Below the pieces are notes generated by a model, which did not search any database, had not been told where the DNA came from, and saw only the letters and a list, made by a program, of their open reading frames with translations. Below, piece by piece: positions 1 to 4,874 of a stretch of DNA of 6,766 bases. This stretch comes from Phycisphaeraceae bacterium (GTDB taxonomy: Bacteria; Planctomycetota; Phycisphaerae; Phycisphaerales; Phycisphaeraceae): NCBI GenBank assembly GCA_016763955.1, contig JAESSU010000543.1, forward strand, positions 1 to 6,766, read 5' to 3'. Position 1 is the stretch's first letter. Every line of letters starts with the position of its first letter. Position numbers and translations under genes: made by a program.

Positions 1-117
1 AGGTAGCAAGATAGCAATCAATAGACTAATGATCGAAATCACGACCAACAGCTCAATGAGTGTGAAGCCTTGCTTCTGGAATTTAGAATATGTTGAGTTG
101 ATTGATTGTGGGGGCAT
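1..117 (-). CDS. Pseudopilin-like protein with type IV prepilin N-terminus (3' part beyond the window)
   Basis: Translating the minus strand from the ATG at 117 gives 39 residues before the window edge: a short polar leader (residues 1-16, ending K-Q), then G17-F-T-L-I-E22 and a long hydrophobic helix ending at L38-P39. This is the class III (type IV) prepilin signal: cleavage is expected between G17 and F18, with E22 as the conserved Glu+5 and N-methylation of F18 by a prepilin peptidase. In planctomycetes and relatives this leader, ending in ALLIAILLP-type sequence, commonly heads large DUF1559 (SBP_bac_10) proteins, but that domain would lie outside the window, so family membership is inferred. 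An AAAGGA Shine-Dalgarno site lies 7 nt before the ATG. The gene follows the secreted protein gene by 26 nt on the same strand and is probably co-transcribed with it and the regulator. Confidence 0.85.
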   Translation of the reverse strand, partial: MPPQSINSTYSKFQKQGFTLIELLVVISIISLLIAILLP

Positions 118-124
118 GTTTGTT

Positions 125-130
125 TCCTTT
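125..130 (-). promoter_or_regulatory. Ribosome binding site of the pseudopilin-like gene
   Basis: AAAGGA on the minus strand, 7 nt upstream of the ATG at 117. It supports this start for a gene that is otherwise cut by the window edge. Confidence 0.6.
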
Positions 131-143
131 AAAATGAATGTGT

Positions 144-812
144 TTATTTAACGCCTTGTGTTAGCACGTTATCTAATGTCAGCAGCGCTCCATTCTTGGC
201 CCCCATGAATGAGAGATAGATGCGGCATTTGTCTATGTTGGGCAAGTCGGCGGGACGAGCTGTTGAGCGGGTCACCTTGCCGTTGCGTAGTATTTGTACC
301 TGTGTGTCAGTCACACGCAAGCCTAGGATGTCGCCTTCGTCAAAGAATACCTTAGGCGGTTTGGCCCACCATCTCGCGCCCCAAGTTTTGCTGTTGAACA
401 TACGATTGGCCTGATTGAAACCTTCGCTGAGGAACTCCCATCGCAAGGCGAAAATCGTTTTGCCTTTTTCGTTGGCCCATCCCATTTCGAAATTATTGTG
501 TTCTTTTTTATTGCCGTTGTTGCCTTTGAGGTCAACTAGCTCAACGGTCAGGTCAATGGGGTATTGCTGTGAAGCAAGGTCCAGATCGAAGGCCTGTTTG
601 GAAAGTAAGGGCATGCGTTTAAAGCGTGCGGTCTGTCGAAAGACCACTGTCTGATCTTTGAGTTTGATTGTCGTTTTGCCGGGCCCTTGCCACAGGGATA
701 ATTCTGCGTTGTCAAAGTTGTCATAAACACCTGTTGCTGGTGTTGATTCCGCGGTGACCGTTAGCGTCAGAAGGGACATAATCAGGATGATTCCCATTAA
801 ACAACGTTGCAT
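144..812 (-). CDS. Secreted protein with concanavalin-A/laminin-G-like jelly-roll features
   Basis: The 222-residue product begins with a Sec signal peptide: R3, a hydrophobic core over residues 5-19 and a V-T-A motif, with cleavage probable after A21. The mature part opens with Y30-D-N-F-D-N and W41, then alternating beta-type stretches. Aromatic-rich segments (W112, W125, F127, and W144 with W148-W149) and a late 'G-D-I-L-G-L-R-V ... V-Q-I-L-R-N-G' pair (about 160-178) follow. That layout resembles secreted ConA-like/LamG carbohydrate-binding or glucanase-like domains abundant in planctomycetes. I see no catalytic E-x-D-x-E motif, so binding rather than hydrolysis is the safer guess. The ATG at 812 has AAAAGG 8 nt upstream. 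It lies 48 nt after the regulator and 26 nt before the pseudopilin gene. Protein-coding status is secure; the fold is inference from pattern only. Confidence 0.75.
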   Translation of the reverse strand: MQRCLMGIILIMSLLTLTVTAESTPATGVYDNFDNAELSLWQGPGKTTIKLKDQTVVFRQTARFKRMPLLSKQAFDLDLASQQYPIDLTVELVDLKGNNGNKKEHNNFEMGWANEKGKTIFALRWEFLSEGFNQANRMFNSKTWGARWWAKPPKVFFDEGDILGLRVTDTQVQILRNGKVTRSTARPADLPNIDKCRIYLSFMGAKNGALLTLDNVLTQGVK

Positions 813-860
813 AAAAAAAGCCTTTTTAGAGTGTGTAATAAATCAAATGGACCGTTTGTT

Positions 861-1979
861 TTACGTGGTGCTTCCCTGACGGAGGGTTGCTTTCATGATC
901 AGGCGATCTGCCTCGCGTTCTCGGAGCATCATCCGGTGCAACAAGCCAAAGGCACCTCGGCAAATGCGTGGTAGATCAAATTGGTATCGCGTATAGTTCA
1001 GCGGGAAATCTCGTGGTACCCCGTCCGTTGCCTGCGTCACTAGCTTGAGTTGTCCCGGTGTTTTAATACTTAGATCAAGTACGGCTTGCCCAACACCCAT
1101 GGCAGTGTTGTCATCAGAAATGATCACGCCATCGGGACGATTGTCGCTATCCCAGAGTTCGCGCATTGCCTGGTGACCTTGAATTGCCGTTTTACAGCCA
1201 CCTTTGATGCAGTCATGAGCGATGCCCGGCCCCTTGGCTCCTGCGAACTTGATTGCAGATAAGCGATCAAGCAGGTCGGGGTAATAGGATGTCATCTCTT
1301 TGAACTTAGGTACAAAGACTCGGTTCTCTATCGGAAGGTTGCAAATGAGTGCAATACGCCGGCAACCACGATTGACAAGGTGTCGATAGGCTTTGGTAAT
1401 CAGAGCATTGAAGTCCAAGAGTATGGAGTAACGCTCCTGTTGAGGGATCGTTGTCAATGTCGCAACGGGAATGCCTTTTTGTTGGAGTTGGTCTTCAAAG
1501 TGCCCTAGGTCTCCGGTCGCTATCACACCTGCTGCTTGTTGCCAGATACTGGATTGGGGTTCAAGGCTTTGGATGAACTTTTCAGGTGTACTGCCATATC
1601 CCAGAATATGGGTCGGTCGCATCCCATGGGATTTGACCGTGCCAGAGAGATTTTCAAGCAATTTTTGAAAGAAGCCTGATAGTTCGGGGTTGGCAAAGTG
1701 GTTGGTACTAAAGACAACCAAAACCTCGCCGCGTGAGACATCGGAGTGAATGTAGGTTCCACGGGAAGCCTGACGCTCAAGTAACATCTCAGATTCCAAG
1801 CTAGCCATCGCTTTATTAACGGTGAGTAGGCTCACGCCAAACGTGCGGGCAAGCTCTCGCTCAGACGGAAGTCGCTCCCCGGCAACGAGCAAACCCTTTC
1901 GAATCTTCGACCGAAAGTGCTCTTGAATCTTTGTAATCTTTGATATAGACTCAGGTTGTGATGTTATTGTAGAGGGCAT
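861..1979 (-). CDS. Transcriptional regulator: GntR-type winged helix fused to LacI-like ligand-sensing domain
   Basis: The 372-residue product has a GntR winged helix at its N-terminus: G34-E-R-L-P-S-E-R-E-L-A, then F47-G-V-S and T53-V-N-K-A as recognition helix (about 37-60), with a wing ending R73-G-T-Y. Residues ~84-372 look like a periplasmic-binding/LacI-type sensor: an opening beta strand (E-V-L-V-V-F-S), 'S-I-L-L-D-F ... H-L-V-N-R-G-C-R-R-I-A-L-I' and 'R-P-D-G-V-I-I-S-D-D-N-T-A-M-G'. The architecture matches AraR-like regulators that usually sense sugars; the ligand cannot be read here. The frame stays open to a GTG at 2018, but the ATG at 1979 has GGAG 5 nt upstream, and the predicted transcript would start only a few bases before the GTG, so I chose 1979. 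It is the first gene of a probable unit with the secreted and pseudopilin-like genes. Tandem repeats around its transcription start suggest autoregulation. Confidence 0.92.
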   Translation of the reverse strand: MPSTITSQPESISKITKIQEHFRSKIRKGLLVAGERLPSERELARTFGVSLLTVNKAMASLESEMLLERQASRGTYIHSDVSRGEVLVVFSTNHFANPELSGFFQKLLENLSGTVKSHGMRPTHILGYGSTPEKFIQSLEPQSSIWQQAAGVIATGDLGHFEDQLQQKGIPVATLTTIPQQERYSILLDFNALITKAYRHLVNRGCRRIALICNLPIENRVFVPKFKEMTSYYPDLLDRLSAIKFAGAKGPGIAHDCIKGGCKTAIQGHQAMRELWDSDNRPDGVIISDDNTAMGVGQAVLDLSIKTPGQLKLVTQATDGVPRDFPLNYTRYQFDLPRICRGAFGLLHRMMLREREADRLIMKATLRQGSTT

Positions 1980-1984
1980 TGGGA

Positions 1985-1988
1985 CTCC
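1985..1988 (-). promoter_or_regulatory. Ribosome binding site that decides the regulator start
   Basis: GGAG on the minus strand, 5 nt before the ATG at 1979. No comparable site precedes the in-frame GTG at 2018, which itself lies inside one of the tandem repeats. This favours the 372-residue product over a 385-residue one. Confidence 0.6.
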
Positions 1989-1992
1989 GTTG

Positions 1993-2034
1993 TGATTTAA
2001 ATATCTTGATTTAATCACTTTGATTTAATCACAT
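1993..2034. repeat. Three tandem 14-bp repeats, probable operator array of the regulator gene
   Basis: On the plus strand three consecutive 14-mers begin at 1993, 2007 and 2021: TGATTTAAATATCT, TGATTTAATCACTT and TGATTTAATCACAT. All share TGATTTAA; the second and third contain the dyad TGATT-T-AATCA (2007-2017 and 2021-2031), while the first is degenerate in its right half. They lie between the predicted -10 element (2033-2038) and the regulator's ribosome binding site, covering the expected transcription start near 2026. A dimeric GntR-type protein bound here would block initiation, so negative autoregulation is the natural reading. The repeats are seen directly; the role is inferred. Confidence 0.6.
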
Positions 2035-2060
2035 GTTAGGCGCGTCATGATGCAAGTCAA
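2033..2060 (-). promoter_or_regulatory. Probable sigma-70-type promoter of the regulator/secreted protein/pseudopilin unit
   Basis: On the minus strand TTGACT (2060-2055, 5 of 6 matches to the -35 consensus) is followed by a 16-nt spacer and TAACAT (2038-2033, 4 of 6 matches to the -10). Initiation would fall near 2026, giving a leader of about 47 nt to the ATG at 1979 and placing the 14-bp repeats on the start site. A further dyad, TCAAC-C-GTTGA, lies upstream at 2074-2084. Confidence 0.5.
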
Positions 2061-2258
2061 GGATTTTTGATGATCAACCGTTGAAAAACCTCAGATCGGT
2101 GCAGGCCATCTGTTACTTTTTAGGGCTATTGCTAAAAAAAAAGCCGTAAGTAATGAACGATTGAAAACGGGAGATGATTTTGAAATGGATTTTAGTCTTG
2201 ATGCAAGAGGGGGTGGCTAGGGATTGGGTTTGTCATCTTAGAGCTGTGTGGACAAAAA

Positions 2259-2612
2259 TCACCATGAGAGCTTTTGCTGACGACGGCTGTAGGTGGTGCG
2301 CTCATAGTCATCGCGATTGCTGTCATTGCGATTGCGGGTGATGGTGACTTGCTGTTCGGATTGTTCGGTGATGTAACCTGCAAAAACGGAGGGTGTTATG
2401 TCGTTTCGGGTGTGGTACCATTTTGGGCTGGTGGGCTGATATATGCTCCAGGTAGATTGAGCTAAGGCTAGTTGTCTTTGCGAGTTAAAGACGGTGGAAC
2501 GCAATGGCTTCGCCGCAGGCACGACGTAGCAGCCAGTGGATTGGGCAGATTCACAGCCGACAAGTCCAAATGTTAGGCATAGCATCACAATCAAGGTGAT
2601 CGCGCGGTACAT
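2259..2612 (-). CDS. Small lipoprotein of unknown function
   Basis: The 117-residue product has a lipoprotein signal peptide: R3, a hydrophobic core over residues 5-16 and the lipobox L17-V-G-C20. C20 should be lipidated and the mature ~98-residue protein membrane-anchored. E21 rather than Asp at +2 would, by the enterobacterial rule, not favour inner-membrane retention, but sorting rules in planctomycetes are uncertain. The mature part holds a second cysteine (C28), several aromatics (W55, Y58, W65, Y66, Y80) and a highly charged tail rich in R, N and D (about 92-112). I recognise no family. The frame extends to a TTG at 2627, but the ATG at 2612 has a strong GGAGGG 7 nt upstream and gives a normal signal-peptide length. 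It stands alone, divergent from the peroxiredoxin gene and upstream of the regulator on the same strand; I see no convincing terminator between them. Confidence 0.72.
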   Translation of the reverse strand: MYRAITLIVMLCLTFGLVGCESAQSTGCYVVPAAKPLRSTVFNSQRQLALAQSTWSIYQPTSPKWYHTRNDITPSVFAGYITEQSEQQVTITRNRNDSNRDDYERTTYSRRQQKLSW

Positions 2613-2822
2613 ATCATTTCCCTCCAAAGCATTTTTTATCTAAGGCATCTCTTGTTATTCAGATTAACCGCAGATAGCCCCAAATCATTTGTGTCTATGC
2701 AAAGTTTTGATGGAAGGGGGGATTTAGATGTTGCCTGTGACGAATGGATGGGTTTTAATGTCATAAAGTCTGTTGCAATGAGTCGGATCGATGCGGGGTA
2801 TGCATTGACCGGGGGGCAAAAT

Positions 2823-2839
2823 CGGGCTGATACAGCCCG
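2823..2839. other. GC-rich stem-loop in the intergenic region
   Basis: CGGGCT (2823-2828) pairs perfectly with AGCCCG (2834-2839) around a 5-nt loop GATAC. On the minus strand the stem is followed by ATTTTG, a short weak T-run, so it could be a poor terminator in that direction, although no gene is transcribed into it from that side. It lies ~40 bp upstream of the peroxiredoxin -35 element. Role unknown. Confidence 0.4.
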
Positions 2840-2877
2840 GCTCGCCAAGACAAAGGGGTGTAAAACAGAAAAGAAAA

Positions 2878-2906
2878 TCGACATTAGAATAATTCTAAGG
2901 TATAAT
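2878..2906 (+). promoter_or_regulatory. Near-consensus promoter of the peroxiredoxin gene
   Basis: TCGACA (2878-2883, 5 of 6 matches to the -35 consensus), a 17-bp spacer and TATAAT (2901-2906, perfect -10). Transcription should start near 2913, giving a leader of about 93 nt to the ATG at 3006. This is the strongest promoter in the window; such strength usually goes with a repressor, and a perfect palindrome occupies the spacer. Confidence 0.75.
2884..2898. promoter_or_regulatory. PerR/Fur-type operator (7-1-7 palindrome)
   Basis: TTAGAAT-A-ATTCTAA is a perfect 7-1-7 inverted repeat differing from the PerR consensus TTATAATNATTATAA at one base per arm. It fills the promoter spacer immediately after the -35 and ends 2 bp before the -10. 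A bound Fur-family dimer would occlude RNA polymerase. Peroxiredoxin/ahpC genes are standard PerR targets (peroxide oxidises the regulator and releases it), so site and gene fit together. No perR or fur gene lies in the window. Confidence 0.7.
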
Positions 2907-2991
2907 CCCGCCGTCCTGCATTTAAGGACACGATAAATGACAGTGCAAAATGGTTGTGCTGTTTTGGAATGTATAACTTTTAGTTTCAAAC

Positions 2992-2996
2992 AGGAG
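2992..2996 (+). promoter_or_regulatory. Ribosome binding site supporting the peroxiredoxin start at 3006
   Basis: AGGAG, 9 nt before the ATG at 3006. A second, in-frame ATG at 2937 has AAGGA (2924-2928) 8 nt upstream, so the start is not decided by ribosome binding sites alone; family alignment favours 3006. Confidence 0.55.
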
Positions 2997-3005
2997 TCAT
3001 TTGAT

Positions 3006-3539
3006 ATGACAGTTCAAGTCGGATCACCAGCGCCCAATTTCAAAGCCCAAGCCTATCTTGCACAAAGCGATCAGTTCAAGGAAATTTCCCTTGAAGATTA
3101 CAAAGGTAAATGGGTCTGTCTGTATTTTTACCCCATGGACTTTACCTTCGTTTGCCCGACTGAGATTGCTGCATTTGATGCGGAAATTGAAAAGTTCCAA
3201 AAACGTGGTTGTGAACTAATGACCTGCTCTTGCGACAGTCACTATGTACACAAGGGTTGGTGTGATGCTAATCCAATGCTCAAGGGTTTAAAACATCCGA
3301 TGCTTGCGGACACCACCAAGCGCATCAGCATGGACTTTGGCGTGTTGCTTGCTGACAAGGGTGTGTCTTTGCGTGGGACTTTTATCATTGATCCTGAAGG
3401 TCTGATTCGTTGGGTGAATATCAATGACCTGCCTGTGGGACGCAACGTGGATGAAGTTCTGCGTGTGCTAGATGCATTGCAGTCTGGCGGATTGACTGCT
3501 TGTAACTGGTCTCCTGGTGATGCGAATCTCAAGCCATAA
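3006..3539 (+). CDS. Typical 2-Cys peroxiredoxin (AhpC/Prx1 type), cysteine-rich
   Basis: This cytoplasmic thiol peroxidase reduces H2O2 and organic peroxides. From ATG 3006 the 177-residue product opens with V5-G-S-P-A-P-N-F, typical of the AhpC/TSA family, and carries the Prx1 motif D45-F-T-F-V-C50-P-T-E with C50 as peroxidatic cysteine. L-R-G-T-F-I-I-D (about 128-135) holds the conserved Arg. C166, in A-C-N-W-S-P-G near the C-terminus, sits where the resolving cysteine normally lies, although the usual V-C-P is missing. Length is slightly below the usual ~187. Oddities: four more cysteines at 69, 74, 76 and 86, with T-C-S-C-D-S replacing the common G-V-S-V-D-S. The frame is open from ATG 2937, which would add 23 residues with no family likeness. 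A strong promoter with a PerR-type operator precedes it and two terminators follow. It could equally be named ahpC; no ahpF is nearby. Confidence 0.93.
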   Translation: MTVQVGSPAPNFKAQAYLAQSDQFKEISLEDYKGKWVCLYFYPMDFTFVCPTEIAAFDAEIEKFQKRGCELMTCSCDSHYVHKGWCDANPMLKGLKHPMLADTTKRISMDFGVLLADKGVSLRGTFIIDPEGLIRWVNINDLPVGRNVDEVLRVLDALQSGGLTACNWSPGDANLKP

Positions 3540-3578
3540 TGCATTAAGCGTTGAGTCGCTTGATGATGCTCGAAATAC

Positions 3579-3612
3579 AAAACCTTGTCATAGTAGTGTG
3601 GCAAGGTTTTTT
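3579..3612. terminator. Rho-independent terminator, probably bidirectional
   Basis: AAAACCTTG (3579-3587) pairs with CAAGGTTTT (3602-3610) and the stem can extend inward by four pairs (two G-T wobbles) to a 6-nt loop. The plus strand ends in a T-run (3607-3612); on the minus strand the A-run becomes TTTTGTATTT. It lies 40 nt after the peroxiredoxin stop and ~90 nt after the stop of the convergent zinc-ribbon gene, so it can serve both. Confidence 0.7.
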
Positions 3613-3664
3613 AATGCGCAGCGAATCAAAGAGATGTCGATCATGCCTGCCCTCGGATACGGGA

Positions 3665-3699
3665 AATGGCTGAGAGTTGATTCGCCATTCTATTTTTTT
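3665..3699 (+). terminator. Second terminator downstream of the peroxiredoxin gene
   Basis: AATGGC (3665-3670) pairs with GCCATT (3684-3689) around a 13-nt loop, followed by CTA and seven Ts (3693-3699). In the plus direction this forms a backup terminator that shields the convergent zinc-ribbon gene from read-through. The stem is short, so it should be weaker than the one at 3579. Confidence 0.5.
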
Positions 3700-4207
3700 A
3701 GTTTGTGGGTGGGATAAGGTCTTCTTCGGTGATCCCTAGCGTTTGCAGGGTTGTGTCGGCCCCACATTCAGGGCAACTAAGTTGGTCACTTTTGGGCGTT
3801 TGGCCGATTAAGCTGTAGCTACAGTTACGACAACGTGTTTTTTCCAGTTGGTTGTTGATGATTTTGAGGACTTTTTTACCTAGGAGTTTGTCTCGCAGAC
3901 ATAAGGGCAAAAAAGCTGTGCCACCGAGCCAGATGACAAAAAACGTGCTCCAGAAAAATAGGAATGATGTGTCCCCTAGGCTGTCTATGAAAGTGCCATA
4001 CGATTTGAATTGATAGGCAATAAATTTGAGGGCGATGGGGATGCCCAGCAGATGTATGATGCCTATAATCGTGGGCAAAAGGATGATTCGTAGCGAAAAG
4101 AGTAACTTGCGTTGCTTGATATTTCGCATGTATTGGATGCACTGATCATCAGTGAAACGATCCAATTCAGGAAAGGCACGATACAACTTGCGCGTGATAA
4201 TTCGCAT
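3698..4207 (-). CDS. Two-helix membrane protein with C-terminal zinc ribbon
   Basis: The 169-residue product has a polar N-terminal part (L8-Y-R-A-F-P-E-L-D-R-F, with acidic D20-D21), a basic K-Q-R-K stretch at 31-34, then two predicted membrane helices at about 37-64 and 81-104. A cytoplasmic-looking tail follows with two metal knuckles: C126-x2-C129-x-Y-x-L-x-G and C145-P-E-C148. That ribbon pattern is widespread in Planctomycetota, usually attached to membrane segments in proteins of unknown function; it should bind one zinc, and the partner is unknown. No enzyme motif is visible. The ATG at 4207 lacks a clear Shine-Dalgarno site; a later in-frame Met (M27) would remove the N-terminal module, so I keep the longer form. 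It is convergent with the peroxiredoxin gene and downstream of smpB on the same strand, with its own likely promoter. Confidence 0.8.
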   Translation of the reverse strand: MRIITRKLYRAFPELDRFTDDQCIQYMRNIKQRKLLFSLRIILLPTIIGIIHLLGIPIALKFIAYQFKSYGTFIDSLGDTSFLFFWSTFFVIWLGGTAFLPLCLRDKLLGKKVLKIINNQLEKTRCRNCSYSLIGQTPKSDQLSCPECGADTTLQTLGITEEDLIPPTN

Positions 4208-4247
4208 GCGGATAGGTTAACCGCAGGATTGGTTTTTGTCGTTATAA

Positions 4248-4276
4248 ATTATAGTTCTTAGAACCATCACGATTAA
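4248..4276 (-). promoter_or_regulatory. Probable promoter of the zinc-ribbon membrane protein gene, with internal dyad
   Basis: On the minus strand TTAATC (4276-4271, weak -35, 3 of 6) is followed by 17 nt and a perfect TATAAT (4253-4248). The spacer holds the palindrome GTTCT-T-AGAAC (4254-4264) directly against the -10, a place typical for a repressor site. Initiation near 4241 would give a leader of ~34 nt. Confidence 0.45.
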
Positions 4277-4285
4277 AACGCGATG
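4265..4285 (-). terminator. Weak hairpin just after smpB
   Basis: On the minus strand CATCGCG and CGTGATG form a 7-bp stem (one G-T wobble) with a TTTTAAT loop, starting about 4 nt after the smpB stop. No T-run follows and it overlaps the -35 region of the next gene, so termination would be incomplete. Confidence 0.25.
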
Positions 4286-4289
4286 CGTA

Positions 4290-4781
4290 TTAAACTCGCT
4301 TGCTCATGGCACGTTGCAAGTCTCGCTTGGAGAACTTGTCTTTGATGTCTTCACGTTTGTCGTGGGTCTTTTTACCTTTGCAAACGCCCAGTTCGATCTT
4401 GACCATCCCGCGTTCGTTAAAGTAAAGCGTCAAGGGAATGAGCGTCACGCCTCGGTCGTCACTTTGAACAAGCAGGCGACTGATTTGCCTGCGGCGAGCG
4501 AGGAGTTTGCGGATGGCTAAGGTTTCATGCCCATTGGCTCCGCCTGCATGACTGTACGCGGAGATTTCCATATTAAAAAGAAAGAGTTCCATCCGATTGG
4601 GATCGACTTTGGCAAAGGCTTCAGAGATTTGCGCGCGGCCTTCACGGATGGACTTGACTTCACTGCCACGCAAAACAATGCCCACTTCAAAGGAATCGAG
4701 CACCTCATAATCACGGCGTGCCCGGCGATTTGTAATCCGGGGTGAATGATTTTGGTCTTTCTTGTTTTTGCCTTTAGCCAT
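4290..4781 (-). CDS. smpB: SsrA-binding protein SmpB
   Basis: SmpB binds tmRNA (SsrA) and delivers it with EF-Tu to stalled ribosomes for trans-translation, which frees the ribosome and tags the unfinished peptide. The 163-residue product has the usual length. Motifs in order: N18-R-R-A-R-R-D-Y-E-V-L-D at the start of the OB-fold, G34-I-V-L-R-G-S-E-V-K-S-I-R-E-G, then a tmRNA-contact segment about 80-100 (H86-E with basic residues). G111-V-T-L-I-P-L-T-L-Y-F-N and L131-G-V-C-K-G-K-K follow, then D141-K-R-E-D-I. The basic C-terminal tail (about 144-163, R-D-L-Q-R-A-M) forms a helix in the mRNA channel. T-H replaces the common L-Y just before D-K-R. There is no Shine-Dalgarno before ATG 4781, but the N-terminus M-A-K-G-K-N is normal. 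It lies 93 nt after mnmE on the same strand. No ssrA gene is in the window. Confidence 0.97.
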   Translation of the reverse strand: MAKGKNKKDQNHSPRITNRRARRDYEVLDSFEVGIVLRGSEVKSIREGRAQISEAFAKVDPNRMELFLFNMEISAYSHAGGANGHETLAIRKLLARRRQISRLLVQSDDRGVTLIPLTLYFNERGMVKIELGVCKGKKTHDKREDIKDKFSKRDLQRAMSKRV

Positions 4782-4835
4782 GAGGGGTAAGAGTCTACGT
4801 TGGATTTAATTTTTGTCCAATTCAACAGCCAATCA

Positions 4836-4841
4836 ATTATA
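4836..4841 (-). promoter_or_regulatory. Possible -10 element for smpB
   Basis: A perfect TATAAT lies on the minus strand in the mnmE-smpB gap, about 55 nt before the smpB start. No good -35 is seen at 16-18 nt, so smpB may also depend on read-through from mnmE. Confidence 0.3.
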
Positions 4842-4874
4842 AGCGAGTGAGGGTATGTATGCAGTGTGTTTGAT

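Larger units (their letters stand above)
2613..3005. other. Intergenic region between divergent lipoprotein and peroxiredoxin genes
   Basis: This ~390-bp stretch carries the lipoprotein ribosome binding site (GGAGGG, 2620-2625 minus) at its left end and the peroxiredoxin promoter, Fur-type box and leader at its right end. Between about 2640 and 2870 I find no supported gene; the frames open there have no good start signal, and one runs through the peroxiredoxin promoter. The middle contains a compact GC-rich hairpin (2823-2839). I could not identify a clear -35/-10 pair for the lipoprotein gene. Confidence 0.6.

Noticed and set aside
1980..2018. Upstream GTG start (2018) for the regulator, adding 13 residues
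   Set aside because: It lies inside the tandem repeats and only ~8 nt from the predicted transcription start, has no ribosome binding site, and the added residues are not part of the winged-helix fold; ATG 1979 has GGAG at 5 nt.
2114..2145. GGCT ... AGCC around an A-run, considered as terminator of the lipoprotein gene
   Set aside because: A 4-bp stem with a ~14-nt loop and the T-run inside the loop on the minus strand; not a credible intrinsic terminator.
2274..2465. Plus-strand 63-codon frame with a hydrophobic, membrane-like stretch
   Set aside because: It is antisense to the lipoprotein gene. The hydrophobic run comes from ATTGC/ATCGC-rich sequence opposite Asn/Asp/Arg codons; it has no ribosome binding site and the opposite strand has a lipobox and strong one.
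2613..2627. TTG start at 2627 for the lipoprotein
   Set aside because: The TTG codon overlaps the GGAGGG ribosome binding site that serves the ATG at 2612, which gives a normal signal peptide.
2652..2936. Plus-strand 94-codon frame before the peroxiredoxin
   Set aside because: It begins at TTG without a ribosome binding site, runs through the peroxiredoxin promoter and operator, and has no recognisable protein features.
3546..3561. AAGCG/CGCTT hairpin just after the peroxiredoxin stop, considered as terminator
   Set aside because: Only 5 bp of stem and no T-run; the hairpin at 3579-3612 is far better.
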